Source: Brevibacillus brevis
GTDB taxonomy: Bacteria; Bacillota; Bacilli; Brevibacillales; Brevibacillaceae
Assembly (NCBI RefSeq): GCF_001039275.2
Contig: NZ_CP030117.1
Coordinates: forward strand, 3,472,001 to 3,536,000
Direction: 5' to 3'
Length of the DNA stretch: 64,000 nucleotides
Shown here: positions 47,401 through 56,981 of the stretch, piece after piece
How positions within the stretch are numbered: position 1 is the first letter of the stretch
How the letters are laid out: the number at the start of each line of letters is the position of its first letter
The notes under the pieces: generated by a model
What the model saw: only the letters and a program-made list of their open reading frames with translations
Database searches by the model: none
What the model was told of the DNA's origin: nothing
Program-made: the position numbers and the translations under genes

Positions 47401-50400
47401 CATACAATCTAGCGAAGTCTTCCATTAACACATTCAGTGAAATGCCATCCAAAATAATATGATGAGAATTGAACAGCAGATAATGCTGAGTGGCTGTGAC
47501 CTCGACTAGGCATACCTGAAGGAGAGGTGCTTTCGTCAAATCAAAAGATTGCCGGAAGTCTTCCATCAGTTCGTCCAATGTCCTGCCGTCGCTATGCATG
47601 TTTTTGATCTCAAATGGCACATGGTCGCTGATGTATTGATATACTTCTCCATCTTGTACCGCAAACGAAGTACGGAAAGCTTCATGCCTTTGGATGATTT
47701 CCTTAAACACACTGCTCACTCGACTTACATCCAGATGACCGTTCACCGCAATTACACCCGACATGTTGTAGCTGGTGCTTTCTCCTTCTATTCCATGCAT
47801 GACGAAAATTCGTTTCTGTGAAGACGAAGCTCTGTATTTCTCGGCATGACTGACCCAATCAATTGGCGCATAAGATATCGGCTGTCTATCCCTGATGCGA
47901 TCTGCCAATTGTCGAATGGTGGGGGTCTGGAATACATCCTTGATCGTGATGTCTGTTTTTCTCTCTTTTTGCAATCTGGTCACGAGTTGAGCGGCCTTTA
48001 GCGAGTGGCCTCCTAGCGAGAAAAAATGATCGTGCACGCTTATTTTTTCGACTGCCAAAAGCTCTTGCCATATTTGGGCCAATTGCTGCTCAAGTTCATC
48101 TGCCGGGGCCTCTTCCTTTCCCGTGCGATACTGCGTGTAATCCAGACGTTGCAAGGCAGTCTTGTCTACTTTTCCACTCTGCGTCCGAGGCAAGGCATCA
48201 AGCTGGACAAAAAAGGCAGGTAGCATATAGTCAGGCAAATAAGTCAGCACTGCTTCTCGCAAAACGTGTTCCTCAATCGGATGCATCGATACCAAACATG
48301 CCACCAGATAAGGGTCGCGCTTTGACTCCTGAATGGCCACAACCCCTGCTTCCCGAACACCAGGCTGACGACGCAGGACAGCTTCAATTTCCTCCAATTC
48401 AACGCGGTTGCCGCGAATCTTGATCTGAAAATCCTTGCGACCAAAATATTGCAGATGTCCTTCATCTGTCCAGCAAGCCAAATCGCCTGTACGATAAAGC
48501 CTTCCATACGGGGTCAGTATATAGGACGCTCTGGTTTTTTCCTCGTCGGCAATGTATCCTTCCGTTACCCCCATCCCGCCTACGTACATTTCCCCTATTA
48601 CTCCTTTGGGCAATAGATGAAAATCTTGGTCCAGAAGAAAGATACGAACGTTGTAACTCGGATGTCCAATGGGAAGCGGGGTTTCAAAAGGCCCTTGTCG
48701 CGGTACACAATACCCAGATGCCGAGATACTATTTTCCGTTGGGCCATACAAGTTGTACATCTGTGCTTGAGGCAGCAGGGCTGCATGTCGTTCCACTAAC
48801 GAAGAAGACAGCATCTCCCCTGTACATAACACTTTTTGTATCGAATCCATCGAGCCATCAGCCACGTGGTCAAGCAAAGCGTGATACATCGTAGGGACGA
48901 CGAGTATCACGTTTGCCTGCTGGCTCTCGATGGCAGCTGCGAGCTTTTGCGGGGACTTGTTTTCATGTCGCTGCAACAAGCAAAGGGTACCGCCGCTGAT
49001 CAGTGTGCAGAAAATCTCGACAACCGATGCGTCAAAAGTTAGTGTAGCGATCTGCAACGTTCTCGTCCGCTCACCGAACCCGACAAATTCAATGTGCCAC
49101 CAAAGAGCGTTGATTAATTGATCATGCTTTACACGCACACCTTTTGGCGTACCTGTCGAACCAGAAGTAAAGATGGCATACGCCGTACTCGAAGGTGTCG
49201 CTAATCGCTGTGGTGTTTGGGTTAACTCCTGTGCCCAGCATGCTGGTTCATCCAGACGAAACACCTTTGTTTGCAAATCAGCGACGAGTTCCAGATAACT
49301 GCCCTCTGTCACAATCAGAATAGGCTGAATCTGGCTTACGATCTGTTCAATTCGCGCTTTCGGCAAGTCTGGATCGAGTGGGACATAGTAACACCCAGCT
49401 TTGAAGATAGCTAGCAGTGCAGTAATCATCTCAGGGGAACGATCACACATGATAACTATCGGTCGGCCTGCATCTGTCACCTCCTTTTGCAGAGCCCAAG
49501 ACAAGCGATTCGCTTGCTCTTGTAACTCCTTGTAGGTCACAGTCTGCTTTCCTTGTACAAGCGCAACTGCATCCGGTGTTTTTTCTGCCGCTTGATCAAT
49601 CAACTCGTGCACGCAGTAGTTACTCGGAACTGGCACGACTTTCATCTGTTCCTCGATCATCTCGTGCCGCTCATGATCACTGAGCAGGGTAAGGTCACGA
49701 ATCTCTTGCTCCGGATCAGCCGCAATCTGCTCGAGAAGGCTCAGATAGTGCAGCGCCAGGCGTTCCATTTCCTTCGCTTGAAACTTCCATGCCTGGTAGT
49801 TGACGTGGACTGTCCATTCATCACCTGGTGTTACTTCCAGCACCAATGGATAATCGGTTGTTTCATGTGAAGTGATATTCTCCAACTCGAAGTCAAGTTC
49901 CAATCCGGCCAGCGTCTTGTCGATGGGATAGTTTTGGAAAACGAACAGACTGTGCGCCAAAGGGGTTTGTGCGTCCATCTCCGAGCAGTTTTTCAACTCA
50001 ACCGATGGCACGTACAAATGAGGGGCCATCTGGTGCTGTTCTTCCATCATGACACCCAGCAGCTCTTTGACTGTTGTCGTTTCTGTCCGTTTGACCCGGA
50101 GCGGATACGTCTTGATGAAGAGGCCGACGATTTCCTCTACTCCAGTGAGATGGGCAGGACGACCAGCGTACGCCACTTCAAAAAGAGCATCACGCGTATC
50201 GCTGTATTTTTGCAGCAAAATACCCCATGCGGCTTGCAGCACTGTGCTGATTGTCACGCGGTATCGCTTGGATGCTTCCTCCAATGTCTCCGTCAGCGTT
50301 CGACTGAGCCGAAGATGATAAGAAGAATACTGCCGCTCTTCGTTACGATCCCGCATATAGGGAAGCGGTGTAGGCGAGCTAATTCCTTGTAAGGAATCTT

Positions 50401-51010
50401 TCCAATACGATAGCGATTCTTCTTTCGATGCTTCTTTGAGAAAACGCAGATACTCCTTGTACTTCGCCTTCTTTTTGATCGTAGGAGACAGCCCCGAGCA
50501 TAATTGTCCATACGCTGTAAATATCTCTCTTAGGAGAATGCCGGAACTCCATCCGTCCATGAGAATGTGATGAAATGACCATATGACTTCATAACGATAC
50601 AACTCCATCCGCACTACTTGAATGCGAATGGTATTGCCCAACTCAAGCGTGAAGGGTGTTTGTTTGTCCTGTGCCAACAAGACAGACAGCTTTCTTTCCC
50701 GCGCTGCAGATGGTAACTCGGTCCAATCGAAATAAGGAATCTCCAATGTCTTTTGCTTAAGAATGAGCTGGACAGGAGCTTGAAGCCCCTCCCAGCGAAA
50801 AACCGTACGAAGCATTTCATTGGCCTCAAACGCCATCGTAACAGCCTGTGTAAACAACTCCAGCTGAAACTTGCCACGAAGGGTTAGCCGATGCTGTTCG
50901 AAATACAAATTGGAATCCTTTTGGAGTCGGTAGTAAAACAGCATGCCCTCCTGCGTTGGACTTAACGGCAAAATGTCAGCTATATTGTTTTTGTCGATCT
51001 TGTTCATCAC
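44489..51010 (-). CDS. NRPS: C-A-T-C-VOC-VOC-degenerate C
   Basis: 2173 residues. C (LPLSPTQEGMLFYY, HHILMDGWS; suits a D-configured donor), adenylation (FTSGSTGTPKG; pocket DAVLLTLISK by my reading, unassigned), T (LGGHSLKA), second C (HHIILDGIS). From about residue 1515 comes a methylmalonyl-CoA epimerase-like VOC domain that keeps the four metal ligands (LHHVGV, PIELI, YHLCY, LIELVE). Next is a second VOC half without ligands, then about 380 residues of condensation fold whose active site is HSSLSDW, so catalytically dead by motif. The VOC insertion has no counterpart in NRPSs I know. GTG 51010 or ATG 51007 start after AGGAGAG. Confidence 0.9.
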   Translation of the reverse strand: MMNKIDKNNIADILPLSPTQEGMLFYYRLQKDSNLYFEQHRLTLRGKFQLELFTQAVTMAFEANEMLRTVFRWEGLQAPVQLILKQKTLEIPYFDWTELPSAARERKLSVLLAQDKQTPFTLELGNTIRIQVVRMELYRYEVIWSFHHILMDGWSSGILLREIFTAYGQLCSGLSPTIKKKAKYKEYLRFLKEASKEESLSYWKDSLQGISSPTPLPYMRDRNEERQYSSYHLRLSRTLTETLEEASKRYRVTISTVLQAAWGILLQKYSDTRDALFEVAYAGRPAHLTGVEEIVGLFIKTYPLRVKRTETTTVKELLGVMMEEQHQMAPHLYVPSVELKNCSEMDAQTPLAHSLFVFQNYPIDKTLAGLELDFELENITSHETTDYPLVLEVTPGDEWTVHVNYQAWKFQAKEMERLALHYLSLLEQIAADPEQEIRDLTLLSDHERHEMIEEQMKVVPVPSNYCVHELIDQAAEKTPDAVALVQGKQTVTYKELQEQANRLSWALQKEVTDAGRPIVIMCDRSPEMITALLAIFKAGCYYVPLDPDLPKARIEQIVSQIQPILIVTEGSYLELVADLQTKVFRLDEPACWAQELTQTPQRLATPSSTAYAIFTSGSTGTPKGVRVKHDQLINALWWHIEFVGFGERTRTLQIATLTFDASVVEIFCTLISGGTLCLLQRHENKSPQKLAAAIESQQANVILVVPTMYHALLDHVADGSMDSIQKVLCTGEMLSSSLVERHAALLPQAQMYNLYGPTENSISASGYCVPRQGPFETPLPIGHPSYNVRIFLLDQDFHLLPKGVIGEMYVGGMGVTEGYIADEEKTRASYILTPYGRLYRTGDLACWTDEGHLQYFGRKDFQIKIRGNRVELEEIEAVLRRQPGVREAGVVAIQESKRDPYLVACLVSMHPIEEHVLREAVLTYLPDYMLPAFFVQLDALPRTQSGKVDKTALQRLDYTQYRTGKEEAPADELEQQLAQIWQELLAVEKISVHDHFFSLGGHSLKAAQLVTRLQKERKTDITIKDVFQTPTIRQLADRIRDRQPISYAPIDWVSHAEKYRASSSQKRIFVMHGIEGESTSYNMSGVIAVNGHLDVSRVSSVFKEIIQRHEAFRTSFAVQDGEVYQYISDHVPFEIKNMHSDGRTLDELMEDFRQSFDLTKAPLLQVCLVEVTATQHYLLFNSHHIILDGISLNVLMEDFARLYVGEELPALPIQYKDYADWQWQKRGSEQWNQQEKYWVDTFSDRVPLMSFPLDYPRPSVKTFQGDHHTFFLTDSTYGDLHTFAKQNEVTVHAVLMSAYYVLLMKYTSQEDFVVGSLVAGRNHPDLERIVGVFINFLPIRNRPRADLAFTDFVQEVQRSLLLAYEHQEYPFEEIVARSAAGIQQMQNPLFDTMLIFHNQREQEVRFTVGDVQFEEVPHESKTSKLDFKLDITPLADQYRCVLEYDTQLFKAETMEGFADNYLRVLAALLKHPKQRLDDVDIVHHQTEKEGVMNRLHHVGVAVPELGPAQIMYGTLGFDASDSLHDPEQNVYLSMCMKPGCVPIELIAPVDETSPCVRLLEEKGTGPYHLCYSISNITHFLKMLVDSGFQYDLVSAPKPAVLFNHRLVAFLFLESVGLIELVESEGMKQDEWQSTDQQSAVRLLTPDADKALAFFTFLGYRVHEKYLDRQSQASIITLGKAEESSIQLVEPRKEHSQEHRELMKSGCGVYQIEDLVANLTERIDTLLACGIPVSFADQAGRNLQLTDAPYLLLTDGKSAAERPKPILGEFHSERTPIYSFVQERLLKQEQEDGIVAVRCFDIELRSRIELSYMQQAWQALVRRFPPLSPQGLSEPIPIALCDLQEKSEAEATVWLRERLTAIQKRPFKVKSGCLAHFELIKMAADRYRLIGSLHSSLSDWRGLGLLLEEWEALYQAIAEGHEPATEEQPRYEAFAVWQKKMLDYGHLESQRHEWLTTANPHSAQPFGTGGVAKQQVEQYIDPSGHADLLHVAAYSNQELGDILLASYLLLLRQVTQLPSLMLGVVTTNRTQGVLEQTLGNFDNIVPLTIDMQTISSFSQLLDQTKQVRARMQALALYPSEHWQATTNMEWPTLFVNQTIPFKAQSAVWKREVKRSVEPEMAGSPLVLQVAETSEGIHVVFTYDPAMLQTAYVESLSDRYVKILKMLAEKSKIKG

Positions 51011-51030
51011 AATTTTCTCTCCTGACTCCC

Positions 51031-52278
51031 TTACCGAACAGCTTCACTCGGCAGGTTCTCCACGATCTCCCCATCTGCATCCACGTACGGCAATCCATTG
51101 TGTTTGAACACATGGTCGAGACAATACATCTCTCCCTGCTTGTAGTCCAAAATCATCAGGTCCTCTGAACGGGTCGGGATTAATTCCTTCAACCGCTCTG
51201 GAAGATAGTCTGGTCCAACCGCTTGATGCCATTTCAAAACAATTTTTTCAGGGCGCTCAGCTGTCGGATAAAAACCACAAATCTCTAATTTTCCAAAGTC
51301 GTGTGAGGTAAGAAGTACCCCTTTTTTCTCCAAGCCACCCAGATTACGTTTGGACTCGGCCACATTCCGGAACGCCTCGTCCAGTGGAATGGCATACTGC
51401 TCGACTCCTCTAACTGGCATAAACACTGTCAAATAATACGAAATGATTCGATTATCGAGAAACTTGCGCTGCAAGTCGATCAAGGTCTCGACAGAATCGT
51501 TCACTCCACGAATGATGGCAGGCTGACCGCGAATCTGTACACCGACGGACAGCAGCGCTTGCGTTGCTTGGATCGAAACGTCGCTAATTTCCCCAGGATG
51601 GTTGAACTGGGAAATCACACTTACCTGCTTGCCTGGCGTCTGTCTTACTTGGTCAAAGAACGCTAGCAGCTCTCCGTCGAGAAAACGAGCGGGATCATAG
51701 GCCAGAGCCTTGGTGGCAAAGCGAACGAGTCGAATACTCTTCACACTCAATAGAGAGCTAATCAGCTTGATTAGATCAGAGCTTTTACGGAAGGAAGCAG
51801 GATCTCCACCGGTAAAGAGGACATTATCGATGTACGGATGAGCTTCCAAATACTGCACGGCCCTTTCTGCTTTTTCCATAATATTGGTGTACCCAATATC
51901 CTCGTGGCGGATTTCGTTCACTTTATAGCAGAACTGGCAGTTGGCAATACAAAAGTCGTCGATGTGAAGCAACAATGTCTTCTTGTACTTGTGTTGCAGG
52001 AAAGCTGTTTCATCCTGACGGTACGACTTGTTACCATACGGATCAAAGCGGCCTTTATAAGGTTTCTCTCCCGGTGGCGGAAGCACGATATTGATCATCT
52101 GAGTACGATAAGGCTCTGATTGACTCGCAATCAACTCGGCATAATAACGAGTCACCTTAAATGGCATATAAGACTGCTCCAGTAATGCACTGCGTTCTTC
52201 CTTCTCTGCTTCTGTAAAGCCGACAATTGTTGCGAACTCCTCAAATCCTTTTTTCCCCATTAACACCTTAACACTCAA
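51031..52278 (-). CDS. radical SAM 2,3-aminomutase-like protein (KamA family)
   Basis: 415 residues. The 4Fe-4S cysteines are C110, C114 and C117 (CIANCQFC), as in lysine 2,3-aminomutase, followed by FTGGDPAS and FNHPGEIS, both typical of the KamA family. The PLP lysine is expected in HDFGKLEI. The first substrate aspartate of KamA is kept in IIRGVND, but the second (CD-L-S-LGLEHF) aligns with Met in FMPVRGVEQY. Lysine is therefore an unlikely substrate; a shift of the amino group in a neutral or differently charged amino acid is inferred. TTG start with GGGAGGG 6 nt upstream. It would give the assembly line a beta-amino acid. Confidence 0.87.
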   Translation of the reverse strand: MSVKVLMGKKGFEEFATIVGFTEAEKEERSALLEQSYMPFKVTRYYAELIASQSEPYRTQMINIVLPPPGEKPYKGRFDPYGNKSYRQDETAFLQHKYKKTLLLHIDDFCIANCQFCYKVNEIRHEDIGYTNIMEKAERAVQYLEAHPYIDNVLFTGGDPASFRKSSDLIKLISSLLSVKSIRLVRFATKALAYDPARFLDGELLAFFDQVRQTPGKQVSVISQFNHPGEISDVSIQATQALLSVGVQIRGQPAIIRGVNDSVETLIDLQRKFLDNRIISYYLTVFMPVRGVEQYAIPLDEAFRNVAESKRNLGGLEKKGVLLTSHDFGKLEICGFYPTAERPEKIVLKWHQAVGPDYLPERLKELIPTRSEDLMILDYKQGEMYCLDHVFKHNGLPYVDADGEIVENLPSEAVR

Positions 52279-52356
52279 TGTAATCCCTCCCGTCATTCAT
52301 AAACACTCGTCATCTTTGCTTTCTTGGCACACTCGGTCAAACACATGATTCGTTTG

Positions 52357-55300
52357 TTAACCAAACAGCAAGTCCAATTCTTTTTGTGTCAACTCCACAT
52401 CTTCAAAATCCGATGGAGTAAATTCAGGGACCTCCTGGCGGCAGCAATGATCAATGAGCTGCTCCAATTCATGGAAAAACAACGTAAGGATTTTCTCCAC
52501 GGTCTCCTCACGATACTTTCGTAAGCTGTACGTAACAGAAACCTGAAGTTCTCCTTGACGAACGAGAGCAGCCACGTCAAGCAGTGCTGTCAAATGATTA
52601 CCCACTCCGGCATCAACCGCCAAGTTTCCTCCCATGAGTACCAGATCATCACTCAGTTGATGATCAACGGTTCCCAGATAATTGAAACGAACGTGAGACT
52701 TTTCCTCTGCCGCGAGCAGATGAGGCTTAAACCAGCCAAATCCAAGGCCGCCCATCGGAATCTGACGTAACTTCTCCTTTACTGCTTTTAGGTGATCAGT
52801 CCGATTGGATGGATTCGTTTCGAACAGAACAGGATACATGCTGGTAAACCATCCTACTGTTCTGGTTACGTTCATCGCATGAATGGAAGACTCACGCCCG
52901 TGCGACTCCATTACCAGCAAGAGGCGCTCCCTTTCAAACACATCACACAATGTCCGTGTAAGTGCTGCAACCAATAGGTCTTGTGGACCCGTGTTGAACA
53001 TTCGGTTGGCCGTTGTCAACAGTCGCAACGTTATCTCGGCTGGAAGCGTGCGTGTAGATGTAGCGCTGTATTCTACCAAGTCTTCGCCAAAATCGTAATC
53101 CGTGGGAAGTTTGTCTTCCGGGATAGAAAACGTGTCCCAATAGGCTCTTTCTTTGATCGCCTGATCCGACTGGTAAAAAGCGGAGACTTCCTTGACCCAC
53201 GCTTGCATCGAATGTGTTTTATCCGGCAAGATAATTGGCTCATTACGTTTCAGACTGGCCAAGGCGCTCATCAAATCTTCCAGGAGAATCCTCCAGGAAA
53301 CACCGTCCACAACAAGATGATGGGCAGTCAGAAACAATCGCTGAGGTCGATCGGGACCTAATTCAAAGAGACAACCGGTAAACAGCAATGATTCTTCCAG
53401 CTTGAAGCTAACAGCGCAAGCTCTCATCGCCTCAAGCATTCTACTCTCCTGTTCTTCTTGCGGTAAGGAAGAAAGGTCGATGCAAGACACGGACACTCGG
53501 TTGGCAAGGTGACGCTCATTGTAAAAGAGCTTCCCGTCTTTTGCAGAGTAATTGAGTCGCAGACAATCGTGATGGTTAACCAGTGCAGACAGACTCGCTT
53601 CAAACTCCTCCAGCGTTACTTTTTCCCTGCTTTCCAGGAGCAAGGACTGGTTCCAATGATCAGCATTGCGGAACTGTTGTGACAGAAACCAAGAAACGAT
53701 GGGAGATAACGGCAACTCGCCAGTACACGGCTCTTGTGAGATCTGTTCCGCTCCCCAGCTCCAGTCACTGCCCGCTTTTAGTTCGGCAATCGTGTCATAA
53801 ATCAAGATGTCTCTTACCGGAATCTTGATTCCCCGCTGATGCAATCGATAGGAAACCTGAATCGCCTTGATCGAATCCCCCCCTAGTTGGGAAAACGGGT
53901 CATGTAGACCAAATGGTGAACGACCAAGCACGTCCTCATACACTTCAACCAAAAGCTTGTCAAACTCGTCACGAGGACCGGTTTCATCCTCCGCACCTTT
54001 TCGCTCCATGACAGGTTCGGGAAGCTGTTTTCGATCTACCTTGCCATTTGAGGTCAACGGAAACTGCTCAAGCTGCACGATTTGCGAAGGGATCATGTAT
54101 GCGGGCAATCGACTTGCCAGTTCTTCGCGGAGCTCTTTTTCCCGGAAAAATGTTTCCGTGATCAAGTAAGCACAAAGATACTTTCGCCCCCACGTATCCA
54201 TGCGATCAATCACCACTGCCTCACGCACAGAAGAATGACCAAGTAGCTGCTGTTCAATTTCCCCCAATTCAATGCGGTAACCATGAATCTTCACCTGATA
54301 GTCAGCCCGTCCCAGATACTCCATGACTCCATTTGGCCGATACCGAACCAGATCGCCCGTCTTGTACATCACTTTACCTGGCTGAAACGGATCGGGTAGG
54401 AAACGCTCTTGCGTCAATTCCTCGCGGTTAAGATACCCCCGTGCCACACTATCTCCCGAGATGAATAGCTCTCCTGTCGATCCGATCGGGATTGGTTTCC
54501 CATATGAATCCAAAATGTAGAGCTGCACGTTACTGATCGGATGTCCTATCGGCACAGAACCCTCGACATCGGTCTTCGGATCGAATTGATAGATCATGCA
54601 ACCGACTACTGTCTCGGTAGGACCATACTCATTGAGAATTTCGACTTGTCCGTTCCATTTCGCATGAATCGCCTCAGCCAGACTCACCTTCAAGTCCTCG
54701 CCGCCCACAATCACTCGCTTTACTGTAGTAGAAGGCAAAGCGATTTCTTGCAGCAAAAACAGATGGGCAGGTGTCAGCTTTACAACATGGGAGCGTCCGT
54801 CACTAAAGATGCGAGATAACACAAACTCTGAATCGGAGTGTGGATAGATAACCATCCGATTTCCCTTTACCAACGGGCAAAAAATGGATGTAACCGTCAA
54901 ATCAAATGCCAGTGAGGAATAAAAAGCAAACGCTTCTTCAGGACAGGAGAGATAGCGGTCTTTCGCCCACCAAATATAGTTGACTAACCCTTGATGAGTA
55001 ACCATGACCCCCTTCGGATTTCCGGTAGAGCCTGATGTATAAATGACATAGGCCAAATCCTCTGGCTGATTAACCGTTTCCAGGCTTGCCCCATCATTTA
55101 GATACAGGGACGAATCGCCAAGCTCCAGGATTTCCTTGGACCACGAAATAACCTCTAGTCGGGAGGTGTGACGAAGCAACAGGTCCGCTCCAGAATCAGA
55201 CAGCAGGTATTCGATGCGCTGAGTTGGGAGTTGAGGGTCAATCGGAAGGTAAGCCCCGCCTGCTTTTAGCACGGCCAACAGCCCGATGATCATCTCTGGC

Positions 55301-56862
55301 GAATGATCTGCCAGCAGCGCAACAATTACGCCAGGGCCAACTCCACGGTTTCGCAACGACTGAGCGAGTCGATTCACTTGATCATGCAGTTCCTGGAATG
55401 TCAGTATGCGCCCCTCTGACTCCAACGCAACCCCCTCTGGCGAGCGCATTACTTGCTCTTCAAACAATTGGACAACCGTCTTCTCGCTGGGATAGGAAGC
55501 CAATGTATCGTTCCACGTTTTGAGTTGTAGTGCCAGCTCTTCGTCAGCAAGGAAGTTCAGATTGGACAGCGGGACTTCTGGATTCGAGATCATCTGATTG
55601 AGCAGCCTTATGAGATGATCCACAATTCGATCAACATCATTTTCCGTGTACTCGGCGATCTTGTAATCCAATTCCAGCGTCAATCGTTCATCTGTAGCCC
55701 ATTCCCTAATAATCACTTGGAGCGAATACAACTGGTGACCGTTGTAAAACTCCTCATTCGTCACGGGGTGCCCGCCAAGGGTGAAGGGCAACTGCGTGCT
55801 GTAATAATTGACACAAATCTGAAACAAGCTGTCATAGCCATGTTTCTTCAATTCCAACTCTTGAGCCAGCAAATCGTACGGATATTTCTGATGAAAAAAA
55901 CAGGAAGTGAGTTCCCTGTTGACATATTTGACATAATCGATACCATCCATTTCCATCGGAACTGCCAGACGAAATGGCATGGTGCTTGTGAACATCCCGA
56001 AAATTTTGCGCTCCACTTTGCCTGAACGATTTAACAGCGGCGTACCGATCACGATTTCTTCTTGCCTTGTGCAGCGCTGAAGGTACAGACTGACGAGAGC
56101 TACAAACAAGGAATTTAGCGAGCATTTCATCTGGTCTGCAAACTGGCGTATTCTTGTCGAATCTTCTCGGTTGAATGCATAGACTTTGCGCTTGCCTTCG
56201 GTCGTATCTGTTGCCTTTTGTAATGTCGTGATCACAGGCAAGCTCTGAAACTTGTCCCGCCAGTATCGCTTGTCCTTTTCAAATCTCTCAGACTGAGAAT
56301 AGGTATGCTCCCTGTCGACAAAAGCTTGATAAGCGTGTTCATCTCCTAGATGAACGGTACCGCCTGCCAACAACGTGTCATAATAGTGAGCAATTTGTTC
56401 TGTCATAATGGAGATAGACCAACCATCAGCAATCAAATGGTGAAACTTTACAAAATATCCCGCTTCTTCGTCACTCAGTTGAATCAGACAAAAGTAGAAC
56501 AGAGGCTCTTGTCCGATCGAAAACGGCTTTGCAAACAAAGCTTGCAGGAATTGTCTGCACCGATCAGGGGCGTTCGGTTCCTGTCTGAAATCAAACACCT
56601 GCAAGGGCTCCGGTTCGTACTCTCCAACAAACTGAAGGACTGTTTCTTTCTCCTGATAGTTGAGTCGCAAAGCATCGTTCTTTTGAATGAACAGGTGAAT
56701 GGCCGCTTCCAGTACATCCAATTTGACCTTACCTTGAACCCGAACCATCCCCCCTAACGTATGGATAGGAAGCTGTGGATGTAATTTTTCCGTATACCAG
56801 ATACGCTTTTGTGGATGACTTAAAGGATATCCCACCTTCAATTGCTTCTTATCCTGGCGCAA
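52357..56862 (-). CDS. NRPS starter: C-A(Asn)-T-E, prodrug leader module
   Basis: About 1501 residues, first gene of the operon. C (about 10-440; HHLIADGWS), adenylation (about 455-950; YTSGSTGNPKG), T (LGGDSIKA) and epimerisation domain (about 1055-1490; HHLVVDGVSW). My pocket reading is DLTKIGEVGK, one residue from the published asparagine code DLTKLGEVGK. A starter C domain in front of Asn and an E domain after it predicts N-acyl-D-Asn, the leader used in zwittermicin, colibactin and xenocoumacin and removed by ClbP-type peptidases; such a peptidase is encoded by the exporter gene. The most likely start is TTG 56862, 7 nt after AAAGGGGGG; GTG/ATG at 56901/56898 have no ribosome site. Confidence 0.93.
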   Translation of the reverse strand: MRQDKKQLKVGYPLSHPQKRIWYTEKLHPQLPIHTLGGMVRVQGKVKLDVLEAAIHLFIQKNDALRLNYQEKETVLQFVGEYEPEPLQVFDFRQEPNAPDRCRQFLQALFAKPFSIGQEPLFYFCLIQLSDEEAGYFVKFHHLIADGWSISIMTEQIAHYYDTLLAGGTVHLGDEHAYQAFVDREHTYSQSERFEKDKRYWRDKFQSLPVITTLQKATDTTEGKRKVYAFNREDSTRIRQFADQMKCSLNSLFVALVSLYLQRCTRQEEIVIGTPLLNRSGKVERKIFGMFTSTMPFRLAVPMEMDGIDYVKYVNRELTSCFFHQKYPYDLLAQELELKKHGYDSLFQICVNYYSTQLPFTLGGHPVTNEEFYNGHQLYSLQVIIREWATDERLTLELDYKIAEYTENDVDRIVDHLIRLLNQMISNPEVPLSNLNFLADEELALQLKTWNDTLASYPSEKTVVQLFEEQVMRSPEGVALESEGRILTFQELHDQVNRLAQSLRNRGVGPGVIVALLADHSPEMIIGLLAVLKAGGAYLPIDPQLPTQRIEYLLSDSGADLLLRHTSRLEVISWSKEILELGDSSLYLNDGASLETVNQPEDLAYVIYTSGSTGNPKGVMVTHQGLVNYIWWAKDRYLSCPEEAFAFYSSLAFDLTVTSIFCPLVKGNRMVIYPHSDSEFVLSRIFSDGRSHVVKLTPAHLFLLQEIALPSTTVKRVIVGGEDLKVSLAEAIHAKWNGQVEILNEYGPTETVVGCMIYQFDPKTDVEGSVPIGHPISNVQLYILDSYGKPIPIGSTGELFISGDSVARGYLNREELTQERFLPDPFQPGKVMYKTGDLVRYRPNGVMEYLGRADYQVKIHGYRIELGEIEQQLLGHSSVREAVVIDRMDTWGRKYLCAYLITETFFREKELREELASRLPAYMIPSQIVQLEQFPLTSNGKVDRKQLPEPVMERKGAEDETGPRDEFDKLLVEVYEDVLGRSPFGLHDPFSQLGGDSIKAIQVSYRLHQRGIKIPVRDILIYDTIAELKAGSDWSWGAEQISQEPCTGELPLSPIVSWFLSQQFRNADHWNQSLLLESREKVTLEEFEASLSALVNHHDCLRLNYSAKDGKLFYNERHLANRVSVSCIDLSSLPQEEQESRMLEAMRACAVSFKLEESLLFTGCLFELGPDRPQRLFLTAHHLVVDGVSWRILLEDLMSALASLKRNEPIILPDKTHSMQAWVKEVSAFYQSDQAIKERAYWDTFSIPEDKLPTDYDFGEDLVEYSATSTRTLPAEITLRLLTTANRMFNTGPQDLLVAALTRTLCDVFERERLLLVMESHGRESSIHAMNVTRTVGWFTSMYPVLFETNPSNRTDHLKAVKEKLRQIPMGGLGFGWFKPHLLAAEEKSHVRFNYLGTVDHQLSDDLVLMGGNLAVDAGVGNHLTALLDVAALVRQGELQVSVTYSLRKYREETVEKILTLFFHELEQLIDHCCRQEVPEFTPSDFEDVELTQKELDLLFG

Positions 56863-56953
56863 TGCATATCCCCCCTTTCGGAATTGCGAAGATGTCATCA
56901 CAATTCATAAATGGTAAAAAGTCTATTTGATTACAAATACTTCCAGTTCCAAC

Positions 56954-56981
56954 TATATAGATGAATCTTCTGTAGTGTCAA
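56954..56981 (-). promoter_or_regulatory. sigma-A-like promoter of the biosynthetic operon
   Basis: On the minus strand TTGACA (56976-56981) is followed after 16 nt by TATATA (56954-56959), giving a leader of about 85 nt before the TTG start. The 260-bp region between the divergent genes is AT-rich and shows no other gene. Confidence 0.6.

Noticed and set aside
51031..52278. Lysine 2,3-aminomutase making beta-lysine
   Set aside because: One of the two side-chain-binding aspartates aligns with Met, so lysine is not a safe substrate call.
12511..56862. Edeine cluster itself
   Set aside because: The order of residues fits, but no MIO-type tyrosine aminomutase is present in the window and several domains are not expected for edeine. 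I call it edeine-like only.
52357..56901. GTG/ATG start at 56901/56898 for the first NRPS
   Set aside because: No ribosome site stands before them, whereas TTG 56862 follows AAAGGGGGG at 7 nt.
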